Assembly: GCA_026122225.1 (NCBI GenBank)
Contig: JANEZZ010000802.1
Location: forward strand, 1,041,377 to 1,105,376
Origin: Heloderma charlesbogerti
Taxonomy: Eukaryota > Chordata > Lepidosauria > Squamata > Helodermatidae
DNA length: 64,000 nt
Reading direction: 5' to 3'
Below are positions 19,426 to 29,903 of the stretch, piece by piece (position 1 is the stretch's first letter; each line of letters starts with the position of its first letter). Under the pieces are notes generated by a model. That model saw nothing but the letters and a program-made list of their open reading frames with translations, ran no database searches and was not told the DNA's origin. The position numbers were made by a program, and so were the translations under genes.

Positions 19426-19560
19426 GGTATTTAAAAAAAAAATTATGGTAAAATTTTATTGTTTTAAATTGTTTTATGGTGGGTTGTACATCACCCAGAG
19501 TGGCTGGGTGACCAGTCAGATGGGCGATTAATAAAATAAATAAATAAATAAATAAAAAAT
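18508..19560 (+). mobile_element. L2 LINE, 5'-truncated, with 3' tail
   Basis: A ~1.05-kb 3' end of an L2-clade LINE. It holds the RT from motif C onward, the ORF2 C-terminus, a short 3' region 'gagtggctgggtgaccagtc' and an (AATA)n tail (19532-19556). The open frame is unbroken, which suggests a fairly young insertion compared with the other L2 pieces here. Confidence 0.92.
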
Positions 19561-19953
19561 AACCCTGCGGTGCACACCCATAGGGTGCCCTTAATATGCA
19601 TGCCAAGTTTCAGGGGTCTAGATTTCACAGTCTTGGTGCTCTGCTGCTAATGGACGGATGGACACACAAGACACAGACACACATAGATTCTCTTTCATTA
19701 TTATTAGATCACCAGGCATATCTCTTGGCTGCCTCACTCCAGTGCCAACACCCACCCACATCCCCGTTTTCCCTGTTTGGCTAAACTGGGAACTTTTAAT
19801 CTGACCCAGTTACAGGGGGTGGCAGGTGCTCGGAACCACCTGTCTGGAAGATGCTTATTATTGGAGTCAGAGCTGATCCAGGTAATACTTGTCACTCTAC
19901 CTTTATGGCACAACCCTGATTTGAAAATAGGCAGAAAGACCTTTATGAGGAAG
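19561..19953. other. No recognised feature
   Basis: Unassigned sequence with no repeat family recognised. Confidence 0.4.
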
Positions 19954-20355
19954 CAGGGATGTTTGGATTTTGTTAAATCCATTCTGTCTGTGTTTTGCAG
20001 ATTGTCAGGTATCTTCCATTCCATCATCCACCCATTGACAGAAGTGGATTTTTTAAAGGATGTACAAGAATTTCATTCCACTTGTGTTAATGCACATTAG
20101 TGCTAATGCACACTTCTGCTAATGCACATTAGTGCTAATGCACACTTCTGCTAATGCACACTTGTGCTAATGTGCATTAGAACAAGTGCAAATTTGCACA
20201 AATTCTCCCTCCCCCCCGGAAAGTAAAAAAACTTGTCCACAAGTCCATGGAATCTGTGTGACTCAGAAAAAGCCAGTTTGCTGTCGAATCTGCAGGTCAG
20301 ATTCATAGAAATCTGAATTAATTTGAATCTGTTGCAGATTTCCCTGACATCTCTA
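19954..20355 (+). mobile_element. hAT-like element, TAGGGATGT family, copy 1
   Basis: Left end CAGGGATGTTTGGATTTTG; right end, reversed, TAGAGATGTCAGGGAAATCT. The flanks tgaggaag (19946-19953) and catggaag (20356-20363) match at 5 of 8. Both ends and inner blocks ('tctgtctgtgtttt', 'gattgtcaggt', 'aagccagtttgctg') match the copy at 61.84-62.24 kb. The middle holds short tandem repeats. No coding capacity is present. Confidence 0.7.
20078..20185. repeat. Short tandem array inside a hAT-like element
   Basis: Diverged 12-13-base units of the type 'gctaatgcacattagt' and 'gctaatgcacacttct' are repeated about seven times. The sister copy at 61.84 kb has a different interior at this place ('gtgcaattgcgcacatgc'), so the array grew inside this copy. 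Confidence 0.8.
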
Positions 20356-20564
20356 CATGGAAGGCCTGGACATCTTATCAGGTCATGGCTTTGGAACAGC
20401 TTTTGGATAGGAAGAGTGAATGCAAATTGTTTCATGCTTTACAAGAGGAATTGGGCTCCTGAATGATTTGACTGGGTTACTGGGCCTGTCAAAGCCCGCC
20501 TCAGCCTGTCTATGTCAGTGGTTTCGGGATAGGTTTAAGATAGACGTATTATGAATACATGCCA

Positions 20565-20665
20565 ACATAAGCCCTCCTAGAGTAGATCCATTGAAATGGA
20601 TGGGACTTTAGTTAGTCATGACTTAATGCTTCTGCTCTAAGTACGACTTTGGTTGGATTTTAAAT
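20565..20665. repeat. Diverged foldback unit of the 8.63-kb palindrome family
   Basis: 'agagtagatccattgaaatg ... cttctgctctaagtacgact' resembles the arms of the 8628-8743 palindrome, but with many mismatches. Confidence 0.5.
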
Positions 20666-20901
20666 TGTACCTCCATGAAGAATGGTATAGAGAGTTGGAA
20701 TGCTCCATCCAACCTAAGTAATGGTCAGTGGCACTCTTGTCTGTCAAAAGGCCCTCCTTTGACATGAGGATTCATCTCATCCAACAAAACAGATGTTCAA
20801 GACAGAGACTCCATTGAACAATCGCTGTCTCCATCTCCAAGCTGTCAGCAATGTGGGGCAGAAATTGGGTCCACTGTTTTCATTTGGCCAGGGCCAAATG
20901 C

Positions 20902-21206
20902 CAGGGGTGTTGAGCCTCTTTCAGATTCAATTTCAGACATGCTGTTGGGGGCCGCATGTCAGTGATGGCCCAGGCTGAAGTCAAAATAGGTGAGACCAAA
21001 AATACCAGCATGTTTTAGCTTGAAGTGCTTCCTGCCAGTGGCATGTCAACCTTTCAGAATGGGGGAAATCTGCACAAAAGCTGGGAAACCACCAAGCAAT
21101 CTGTGGTCAGGGGAAGAGGTGGTGGAGCCAAGGGAAGGATGTGTGGTTATCTGGGGAACCTGAGAGTGCTGGATTTGGCCCATGGGCCTGACGTTGTGCG
21201 CCCCTG
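20902..21206 (+). mobile_element. hAT-like element, family A, copy 2
   Basis: Ends CAGGGGTGTTGAGCC and, reversed, CAGGGGCGCACAACG. Flanks ccaaatgc and gcttatgc share the last four bases only. The interior blocks 'tcaacctttcagaatggggg' and 'gaaaccaccaagcaa' match copy 1. Confidence 0.7.
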
Positions 21207-21394
21207 GCTTATGCTGCAGTGCCAAAGCTAAACCTTGAAAAGCAACATTTATGGCAGTGCAGCAAAGCCTGGTTGGGGTTGAGTTCAGTGCATGGTTTTG
21301 ACAGGAGCATAATTACCTTGCAGCAGGCTGCCACAGCCAATAATCGACGTGGGCTCATTGAAAACCACAACTGCCATGAGATGAGAGGGCAGTG

Positions 21395-21672
21395 GCTCCC
21401 TTCCCATGGAACTCCCTGCCTCTGGAGGTCAGGCAGGCATCAACACTGGGTTGTTTTCGGTGCCTTCTGAAAACAGTTCTTTTCCAGGAAGCCTTCCTTG
21501 GTTGACCAGCCTCAGTTTTATTGGCCCTCTGTTTTTTAAAGAATAATTTTAATATCATGTTTCATTCTTATTCTTTTTTATCTTTTGTTCATTTTATCTC
21601 TTGTTGATCAGCACTCTGGAATCTGTTTAGATGTGGAACAGTATACAAATGTTGTAAATAAATTAAGCAAGC
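21395..21672 (+). mobile_element. L2-type LINE C-terminal and 3' end
   Basis: 'catggaactccctgcctctg' translates as WNSLPLEVRQA, the L2 tail motif, followed by a T-rich region and 'cagtatacaaatgttgtaaa', ending in TAAATTAA. Old and 5' truncated. Confidence 0.72.
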
Positions 21673-21988
21673 CAGCCAGACAGACAGATAGTGAATTGGC
21701 CCTGAGAATGTCAAAACAGTGAGAGAAACAGAAAACTTGTTCAGAACTTGATTTCCTAGGCCACTGATTACGCCAGTGGCACCATAATATTTGACTTTTA
21801 ATTTTTTTTTTAGAGAAGTAGAAATATTGGGAGAAGAAGAAAGAGAAAATGAAGGTGTGTTTATATTACAAATTTATACTGCTTCGGTACCAGTTCAGTT
21901 GTTGTGACTTTAAAACAAATGAAAAATGCCAGTGAATGCACCTGCGTCAGTTTTATATTGAAGCCCCCTTCATGTATGAATCCCATGT
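21673..21988. other. No recognised feature
   Basis: Includes GACA-type short repeats (21681-21690). Nothing else was recognised. Confidence 0.4.
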
Positions 21989-21989
21989 T

Positions 21990-22303
21990 CAGGGCCAGCC
22001 CTACCATTAGACAGAGTGAGGTGGTTGCCTCAGATGGCAGATGCTGGGTAGCATGGAGGGGGCAGCAGCAACAGCCCCTTGGCCATTTCCCTTTGTTGGA
22101 GGACAGCTGAGTGTTCCTGCCCTACATCCCCGAAACTAGCCTGAAGCCCTCAGTTGAGAGGGAGGATACTGTTCCATCACCAGAGTTGAAGTAAGATTCA
22201 ACTGCCACTCCAGCTGGCCTTCGTAGGTGGAATGGGGGGGAGGAAGGGGTGCCATCTTGATCTCTGTCTCAGGAAGCAAAATGTCTTGGGCCAGCCCCCC
22301 TGT
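21990..22303 (+). mobile_element. hAT-like element, family G, copy 1
   Basis: Left end CAGGGCCAGCCCTACCATTAG; near the right end 'gcaaaatgtcttgggccagc' is shared with the copy at 45.33-45.57 kb. Interiors differ. No target duplication was recognised. Confidence 0.55.
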
Positions 22304-22642
22304 GAGGGGTGTATGATGGGATTACTGCAGAGTGGGGCTGCGCTTCTGGTCCTGCCCCCAGACATCCACACATTTGTGTGCCAGCCTGAACTGACAAAGC
22401 CTGTGCATGAGCAATTGCCCACTTCAAGGCTTCCATGCAATCAGGACCCCTGCCTGACTGGGAGTCCCGGTTGCAAGAAGGCCTATACATGAGCAGCTGT
22501 TCATGTGGACGCTCTGTCAGTTCAGACACCTATGTTAACATGAGGACATCTGGGAGGGTGAGTGGAAGGACGCCCAATGGCGGGGCAAGGGGGCTAGCCT
22601 GGCCTCACTCTGTGGTAATCACTGATGCACCCTTCACACCCT
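22300..22642. repeat. Large imperfect palindrome (~340 bp)
   Basis: The left half (gggattactgcagagtgggg, ccccagacatccacac, gcctgaactgacaaagcctg) pairs with the right half reversed (gattaccacagagtgagg, cccagatgtcctcat, gtctgaactgacagagcg). The centre is near 22456. Pairing runs nearly the whole length, so this is a complete foldback element or an inverted duplication. The opposing 80-86-codon frames seen here come from the symmetry. Confidence 0.8.
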
Positions 22643-22653
22643 TCATGCACAGG

Positions 22654-22682
22654 ATGTGTGTGTGTGTGTGTGTGTGTGTGTG
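22654..22682. repeat. (TG)n microsatellite
   Basis: About 14 TG units. Confidence 0.95.
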
Positions 22683-22827
22683 AGTGTGAAAACATACATA
22701 AAAACAAAAAGAAATTGAATGCTGGCACATCAGTTGTCACTTTTCATGTTCACTTGTGTTGAACTGCCTCTAAAATGGGGAGACCCATGCACTCTGTCTG
22801 GAATTTGCATGTTGAATGCCCTGGAGG

Positions 22828-22852
22828 AGGAGGAAGAAGAGGAGGAGGAGAA
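22828..22852. repeat. (GGA)n-rich stretch
   Basis: Imperfect GAGGAGGAAGAAGAGGAGG run. Confidence 0.8.
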
Positions 22853-23059
22853 TACCTGCAGGCATCATGCTGTTTGGATGGAAAATACCAGTGTTACATA
22901 CAGCTCTGGACAGGAGCTCCATTGAAATCGGTAAAAAACAAACGAAGGATAGAGTGAAGATGACTGCAATTAAAACTCAGATAAAACAAAATGAACGTTG
23001 ATTTAAAAATGAAACTCAGGGCTTCTTCGGGAGAAGGAACAACTGTCAAACCAGTATGT

Positions 23060-23432
23060 CTGCCATAGCGTGGCCAGGTGTCCCACTTGACAGAGGAGAT
23101 TCCTCCATTTGAAGGTGTCCTCCGCTTGAAGGATTGTCCAGTCCAAGCCTGTTTTAAAGATGGAGATCCACCAGAAGGGAGAGCGAGCGCAGGGGCCTTG
23201 AAGGGGCCCATCCACAGTGAGGCCCTGGACAGCAGGCTGAGCAGGCACACAGGCCACCTGGCCACAGTCTTCCCCACCACGGCGAGTTGTATTGTGTTTC
23301 TATTTAAATTATAGGAGTTATTTCTAAATCTTCCTATATGTATATAAATTAGCACATGCAAATATTATGCGAAGCTGTGTCCTCTTTTGTCCTCTCTTTT
23401 GGTAATGCATAAGTGGCCTCCCTCATCCACGG
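23060..23432 (+). mobile_element. MITE family F, copy 2
   Basis: It starts 'agcgtggccaggtgtcccac' and ends 'aatgcataagtggcctccct', a weak inverted pair. Interior blocks are shared with 7.67 and 56.87 kb, including the 'tttctatttaaattata' and 'gtgtcctcttttgtcctct' blocks. Confidence 0.55.
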
Positions 23433-23589
23433 TGCTAGATGTGCCCTGATGAAGACAGAGGGAGAAGAGAGAGAGAAGGAGAACAAGGGGCATCAATGTT
23501 AAAACTTTTAAAACTGCTCCCCCCCCCAATGTTGAAGGTTGGAGTTAAAGGTGGTTGCTAGGCCTGAAAAGGCTGGTAATGACTATCCT

Positions 23590-23725
23590 AGACCAGCGGT
23601 GGGCAGAAGGTAGATCTTCAGATGTTTTGGACTTCCCCTGAAGCCTCTGCCAGCATGGTCAATGGTCAGGAATCGTTGAAGTCCAAAACGTCCGGAGATC
23701 TATTTCCTGTCCACCCCTGTCCTAG
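23590..23725. mobile_element. Foldback MITE family E-like copy
   Basis: Arms 'cagcggtgggcagaaggtag' / 'ctatttcctgtccacccctg' and 'cagatgttttggactt' / 'aagtccaaaacgtccgg'. The central part has the 'gccagcatggtcaatggtcagg' block of family E. Outer arms differ from the main type. Confidence 0.7.
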
Positions 23726-23744
23726 GCCATCTGGAACACAGAGA

Positions 23745-23878
23745 ATTGAATCCAAACTAAGTTAGTTGCACTTAGGTCCTGTTGAAATCAATGTGAAAAT
23801 TTCGTCATGACTTAAGTCCCATTGATTTCAGTGGGAATAAAGTGTAACTAACTTAGGCTGGAGAATCCAACCCATAGC
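23745..23878. repeat. Foldback unit of the 8.63-kb palindrome family
   Basis: Left 'ccaaactaagttagttgcac' pairs with right 'gtgtaactaacttaggctgg', and 'gaaatcaatgtgaaa' with 'tttcagtgggaa'. About 130 bp in all. Confidence 0.7.
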
Positions 23879-24780
23879 TTCTTATGGCTCCTTTAATTTT
23901 TCCAGATCTTTTATGCTGGTATAAAAAGTGCCTTCATGTTTGCGGTCTGCCCAATTCATTTGCTCTCTTCTGGCCTAATGGCAGCAAGATCATAGCCTTA
24001 GCTGACACCGACATGAATATTTGCAGGGGGAAAAAACAGTATATTTCCTTGCCCCACCTCCTTTCCTCCCTCCTGGTGGCAAGGGTGGATGTGGGGAGTG
24101 CTCTGTGTATGTGTGTGCTTGGAAACTTGTCCCTTTGAACTCCCGGACAGGGAGGGCAAAAAAAGAGGAGAAAACCTTTTCCAGGGAAAAGAAAAATCAT
24201 CCCAGCACCTTCCAAAACATCGGCGACTTGTTATTTTTAACTGTGAAGAGAGGAATTTGGGACAAGGGATAAAATGTGAAATGAGCATAACGAGAGCGAG
24301 GGAGGGAATGATGAAGATATTAAGAAAGCAAAACAAAACTAAAAGGTCTTTAATGAGTCTGTTGGTATGAAAATTAGAGAAATGCAAATTATTTCACAGG
24401 GTGGTGGCAGTAGGGGAAAGAGATGGGGCCTGTCTTAATCTTATAAAGGGAATTCAGAGGCCACCCCAGGGAGAGTGTGAAGTAAGTGTTCAGTGATGTG
24501 TTGACTTTAATGCAGGAAAGAAGTCTGCTGCTGAGAGCAACATTAATCCTATGTCTGTGTTTGGTTTCCAGTTGTTTCTTAGCATCCTCCCTTGTCTCTG
24601 GGATGCAAGACCTAGATTTAAAGAGGTGCACTGCATATTAGATACCAGGCATCAATAACTACTCAAATTGTCAACCTATATTGCTACAGGAAGGATTCGA
24701 TTCCCCTTCCAGTTAGAGCTGAAATTTATCTGAAGACATTTTCTGAGAAACATTCTGAGTTTTGTTACTCTCCCACCCCC
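23879..24780. other. No repeat recognised
   Basis: Mixed sequence with overlapping short frames in several phases and no recognisable product. 24.2-24.6 kb has no simple repeats and no copies in the window. Confidence 0.35.
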
Positions 24781-24789
24781 CTAGAAAAA

Positions 24790-25147
24790 GAAGGCAACTT
24801 TGCAGAATTTTCTCTGAATATTCTCTACCATATTTTGGTTGTGGCCGCCATTCCCCCCCCCCTCCGCCATGATGCTTTGGAATGACACTAGGCCTGGGGC
24901 ATTGTGGGAGATGCAGAATGGTGGCCAGGATGCCAACACAGTTGCTGGTGGTGTCATTTGCAGTGGTAGCAAACCAGCAAACACCTTAGGAAAAAAGAAG
25001 GAAATTGTTCTACTGCTAATGGTGAGTTTCACCATCGAGAATTGGAGAATTTCTCCTCCCACTGGAGAAATCCGGTGAAATAGTCCCCCAATTTCTCTGC
25101 CCTCAAATAGAGTAGAGAATTTTGAGAGGCCATTTGCACACAGCTCT
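24790..25147 (-). mobile_element. hAT-like element, family C, copy 2 (reversed, partial)
   Basis: The right end 'gagaggccatttgcacacag' is the reverse complement of the family C left end (CTGTGCACAAATGGCCTCTC at 2462). The 'gagaatttctcctccc' and 'cccccaatttctctg' blocks also match reversed. The other end is not clear. Confidence 0.6.
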
Positions 25148-25934
25148 GTGAGTCCCAGCTGGTTTTCTGAACCTGATCATAAAATTAGTGCCATGTTACA
25201 GAGAGATGGGGAAAACATGAGCCTTCCCTCACAGAGAAACAGATGCTAAGCAAAACCTTCTCCTTGCTCAGTACTATCTCTTTTCAGACAATGCTGACAA
25301 CAACTCTTATTGTAACACTAATTAGTTGCAGCAATACTCCAAAGAAGCAGTAGGGGAAAACATGATTGCTTTTAAGTAGTGAGGAACATAAGGGAAACGG
25401 GCAGAGAAAGTTACCCAGTGAACCATTTCAGATAGGAACGGGGCTCAATATCTCGTGGGGCTCAGTTCACAAATTAATTAATGGTCATGCCAAATGAAAT
25501 GGCCTTTTGTTCAAAGAAGAGCTACTGATGTCCTCAAAGTCTCCATCTGTGTCTCCGGCACCACTTGCACAGGCATAACCTGGTGGGGGACCGGATGCCC
25601 CCCCCCAGCCCCCTGTGAGCTGTATGACATCAGCCCCCTGACATCAAAGGGCTGGGGGCACACCCCCTGACATCGTTTGTTCCATAGCGGCCACATCTGG
25701 AGGCTCATCCTCATGACATGGCTGCCGGGAACCAGCTCTGCCTGCCCCATGTCTTCTCCCAATGGGGAGAGGATGCAGGGCAGGTGAAACCACCACTTTG
25801 TTATCTCCAATCTGTGATCGGAGGTAACAAGGCGATTCTCCTGCGTGCCCTCCATTGGGAGAGGGAGTGGCATGTTCTGGAATCCCGTGACCACAGATCA
25901 GTTTTGATGAAGCTTCTCTTACAAGGAAGAGGTG
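25148..25934. other. No recognised feature
   Basis: Contains short C runs and a local inverted repeat around 25600-25660 ('ccccctgacatcaaaggg'). Frames on both strands have no recognisable similarity. Confidence 0.35.
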
Positions 25935-26010
25935 GCCATGGTGGTCGGGGATGGTATGAGCTGTAGCCCAATATATCATGAGGGTATCAGGCTGGGGAAG
26001 GGTGGCATAA
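25935..26010. mobile_element. Foldback MITE family E, right half only
   Basis: 'gggatggtatgagctgtagc' through 'atcaggctggggaagggtgg' corresponds to the right arm of family E. The left arm is missing. Confidence 0.5.
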
Positions 26011-26788
26011 AGAAAGAAGCAACAGTTCTCTCCCTGTCCTGTAATACTAGACCTTGGATCCCTCACCCAGGGAAAATGACAACAGCTGATTAGAACAGAA
26101 GAGTTATGATCCTAATGAAAAATCATATTCTTTGATATTTGTTTCCAAGCCAGGATTGAATAAATGTTCGAAGCAAACTCTTTCAGATGGAAATGTTTTC
26201 AGTTCAATGGAATTTGTCTCTAATGGAGAACGTCACCCATCAATATTTCATTTTGGGTGGGCAGCAACCCTCAGATATTGGTAAAGTCCATGGCCCACTT
26301 TGATAATTGACTGGACCCTTGAAATGCTAGTTCTGTATCAGAAAGGTATATCTATGTCTGAGTGCTGGAGGTGTGGTATGGGGGTGGAACAATATCCCAA
26401 GAGAAGAAATAGAGTCTATTCATTAAATCCTATAATGCTAAACCCTTTTCCTTAAGAGATAGATTTATGGTCAATAATGATATAAAACAGCTGTAAGAAA
26501 ATAACTTGAACTCCGAGTTTTCCTTGGCTGGGCTGATACCTACGACCCAGAGGTGAAAAGGTTGCATAAATTTAACAATCACGTTCGGAGTGCTTTAGCC
26601 AGGAACTGAACAGAGAACAACATTTATTTAACTGGATTAGATTGCAACGTGACACAGAGTGTCTGCTTTGTTTTGTTATACTACACTGTAGTGACTTAGC
26701 AGAGCATAATACAGTTTTAAAGCTAATATACGTTTGGAGTTTATTACAGTGTAAATGAGATGACTAACTAGGTATAGCAGCCTTCCTA
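26011..26788. other. No recognised feature
   Basis: A/T-rich unassigned sequence. Confidence 0.4.
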
Positions 26789-26836
26789 GTGTGTGTGTGT
26801 GGGCGCGCGTGCGTGTGTGTGTGTGTGTGGGGGGGT
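26789..26836. repeat. (GT)n microsatellite with GC interruption and G run
   Basis: GT units broken by 'gggcgcgcgtgc', ending in a run of G. Confidence 0.95.
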
Positions 26837-26984
26837 TGCCCAGAGGGAATGTGCAGTGGTTATCACCTGTGCATGATCCAGAAAGACACACACATGTGAG
26901 ATTGTGCTCATGGCATCGCTATAGCATGCAATGCAGGCATGGTGTGTCGTTATGTGAATTTTATATGCTTTGAAATGAAGGCGG

Positions 26985-27072
26985 CAATCCTATGCACACC
27001 TACCTGGGAGTAAGTCCCACTGAAATTAGCGGGACTAACTTCTGAATGAACATTAACTGGATTGCACTGTAA
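26985..27072. repeat. Foldback unit with GCAATCCTATGCAC end
   Basis: 'gcaatcctatgcacaccta' at the left and a degenerate 'aactggattgcact' at the right, with 'gggagtaagtcccact' and 'gcgggactaacttctg' as inner arms. This is the squamate short-palindrome type also seen at 58.43 kb. Confidence 0.6.
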
Positions 27073-27189
27073 GTAACTCCCCCCACCCCACCCTTTGTTT
27101 TTCTTGGATTATTTCTCTTCAAAGGCTCCTTTGCTCCAGTATGAAATACACATCCCCATAAATATTTTAAGAAAACAGTTCTCCCTAAA

Positions 27190-27533
27190 GAAGAAGTGTC
27201 AAACCTCTGGCTTACCTCAGGTCCTGATCTGACCCTCTGGGGTTTCCCAGATGGCCATGCCCCCCCTTCCCTTGGCCCCACCCCTTTCCCCCATTGCTGA
27301 TTGTTTGGTGGTTTCCTATGTGCAGTTTTGTTGTCCTGCTCTAAAAGGCTGAAATGCCACTCCTAAGGCTTAGTTACTAGCAGTAAGAACTTTAAGTGAA
27401 AGTACGCTGGTATTTTTGGCCCCACCCCCTTTGCCTTTAGCTCCTCCCACCACTGGAATGCAGCCACAGAGAGCTTCTCCCAAATTGAATTTGGTTCTTA
27501 GGCCAAAAAAGGTTCCACAGCCCTGCCCTAAAC
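27190..27533 (-). mobile_element. hAT-like element, family A, copy 3 (reversed)
   Basis: Reversed, it contains 'ggaaaccaccaaacaatcag' and 'aaaggcaaagggggtggggc', matching copies 1 and 2. The ends are more diverged. The boundary is approximate. Confidence 0.6.
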
Positions 27534-28275
27534 CAAAGGTACTTCTTTCCACTTCCACTATGGGGGATAGAGTTAGTGGGCCAAGGCATTTCTGACAAGA
27601 TACCAGAGGCCAACTTGATGCAATAATACTGTAATATGGGAATAGAGAACCCCCACAAGTCCACGTGTTTCCTTCTGTGAGCTAGGAAATTGCAACTTAC
27701 GATTTTACAGTTCACTGAAGGGAAGAGGTGAACTGAAATGGGTTCATTTCCCCCACATGACACTGCTCAAACAAGTAAAAATTGCATTTTTGTGCAAGCT
27801 GGCCTCCAAATTCTCTCTTCTGCTACCACTGCTGCTTCCAGTTAAGCCTCCCCACACCTCTGGCATGGGCATGAATGACCCCATTTTGTTCATTTCCCCC
27901 CCATTAGTCTTGAAATGAATGTCCACCCTAGTACCAAGAAGTACCCATAATCCATTGCAGAGGCAGGAATTGAAAAAAGAAAAAAGGAGGTGCAAATGTT
28001 TGAAAAGTTCACATAATAGAATTCCCATTGACTCAAGGCCAACTCCGAATGCACAGGGAGGATTGCGTGTGTGAAAGTGTCCCCATACCAGAATCTCCTT
28101 GCTTGTATGCTGCTTTATACAACAGGGAAAAAGGTTCCTTTCTCTTTCTGAATGTTTGAATCGGCTTCAAGGTCCACCCATCTGTATCACCTTAGCATCT
28201 GTTGGGAACGTTATTGCAGGAGCATGATTACACCGAGTAATACTAGTAGATGATCTTTAAGTGCTAGTTAATGGT
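27534..28275. other. No recognised feature
   Basis: No repeat family or credible gene was found. Confidence 0.4.
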
Positions 28276-28600
28276 TAGGGATGGATGAATCAGACTATTT
28301 ATGGTCAGTGTCAGAACCATTCCATCCACTTTCCACATCAGTCTGCAATTACACACACACACGAACATTTTTCTTTATTTTCTCACAGAACTTTCCTGAA
28401 CATACACATTTTGTATGCAGCTTTCCCTAATACAATCATTTTTGTATGCAACCTTCCGTAATATATGTGTTCTTGTATGCAATTTTAAAACGAAGAACTG
28501 TATTGCAAAATTAGCATGATCCAAAGGATAATTGTGTTCCAATCCTCTGGGAAGCATAAATTAGGCTGTTTCACTGAAAAATGCAGGCCAAACAAAATCC
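28276..28600 (+). mobile_element. hAT-like element, TAGGGATGGATGAATC family, copy 1
   Basis: The start TAGGGATGGATGAATC is identical to the start of the element at 34698. The body has the same T-rich repeats ('ttttgtatgcagctttccct', 'ttttgtatgcaaccttccgt', 'cttgtatgcaattttaaaac'), about 32-34 bases apart. The right end is not clearly defined. Confidence 0.6.
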
Positions 28601-28737
28601 ACCCTGCTCATTGGTACTAACAGCTGTTTGGTTCTTCTGCCTTCATGACATCTGTTCCTCCTGTACTTTCTTGCTTGGGCCTCTGACTTATGAATTCTTG
28701 GAATCCTTGAGCATGATAGTCCTACCAACCTGCTGTT

Positions 28738-29000
28738 AAGAACATAAGGAGACCCATGCTGGATCAGGCCAAAGGCCTATCTAGTCCAGCAGTCTGTTCC
28801 CACAGTGGCCAACCAGATTCTTGTGGGAAGCTCACAAGCAGGACATGAGTGTAATAGCACCCTCCCACTCATGTTCCCCAGCAACTGGTATTCAGAGGCC
28901 TCTGATAACGGGAGATAATATATAGCCATCATGACGAGTAGTCATTCATAGCCTTGCCCTCCATATTTGGTTCCAACATGGAGGGTCTTTCGTCTTGGTT
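28738..29000 (-). mobile_element. CR1-like LINE 3' end (minus strand)
   Basis: It starts 'aagaacataaggagacccat' and shows the same order of blocks ('ggccaaccagattcttgtgg', 'caagcaggacatgagtg', 'catgttccccagcaactgg') as 54.06-54.27 kb, where the coding part is visible on the minus strand. Only the 3' region is present here. Confidence 0.75.
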
Positions 29001-29298
29001 GATTGGCCAAGTGAGGCTTTTGAATTAACTTGACCAGCCACCATTCCATTTGTCAGATTGTCGTGATACAGTAACTCCACTGAAGAGAATGAAACTGGAT
29101 CAGAATGAGATTTGGTACTCTGGTCCAGAGCACGATTCTACATTTCAAGGTCAAATACCAGCTTCCTTTTTCAAAGGTGGCGGCGGGGGGGATGCAAAAT
29201 ACAATGCAGTGTAATATCTTCTTTAAGGATTGCAATATTGGGATTATGGCTGGGCTGAACATTTCTTTTTCAACCATTGTGAAGGTGAGTTGGGTCTT

Positions 29299-29903
29299 TC
29301 TGCACAGCTTCCCGGTGGCAACACTTCCTGGAATGCCTTAGGAATGACATCACATTATGTCTCATTGTCATTCTGGTCTTCTCCTGTGCACCGCTGGCTC
29401 CTGGTTTTGGAGGGCCCTTGGGCAAGGCACCCTCCATGGGCCCCCTCGCTCAGCGAGTCCACCTTCTCCCCACCATTGTCACCAGCTGCTTTTGCTCCTC
29501 ATCCTGTTTCTCATCATTGCTACCATTTGCTTGCTTGACAGGCGGACAGCCAGTCAGCAATTAAACAGTGGCATCTGCTCCTCCTCCTTCTCATCACCAT
29601 TGTTGTTTGGGCCAAAGCAAGAGGCAGATGAATGGGTGCACTGCAGTGGAGAAGAGGAGCAGGAGGGGGCTCTTGTCACTGGGGTATGGGCCTGCTGGGG
29701 TATGGGCCCTCAGCAGGTGCCTGGCCATTGATGCTGGCCCTGCTCCCATGGCATTGTGAGAAATCTGGCCAGTGGGAAGCAGCGTGAGGCTTTCTCCATG
29801 GTTTCCCACTGGCAACTTTTCCTGGGAAGTCTTGGGAGTGGCACAACAGCATGTAATTCTCAAGGCATTCCAGGAAGTGCAGCCAATGGGAAGCTGCAGA
29901 GAG
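29299..29903. repeat. Widely spaced inverted repeat (arms ~55 bp)
   Basis: The left arm 29299-29352 ('gcacagcttcccggtggcaa', 'cacttcctggaatgcctt') pairs with the right arm about 29848-29903 ('aaggcattccaggaagtg', 'ccaatgggaagctgc'). A third, direct copy of the arm lies at about 29797-29840 ('ggtttcccactggcaact', 'tcctgggaagtcttgg'). The interior has no recognisable gene. It could be the ends of an unassigned DNA element. Confidence 0.6.

Noticed and set aside
20078..20185. Possible CRISPR-like array
   Set aside because: Repeats are 12-13 bases with no unique spacers, inside a vertebrate transposon.
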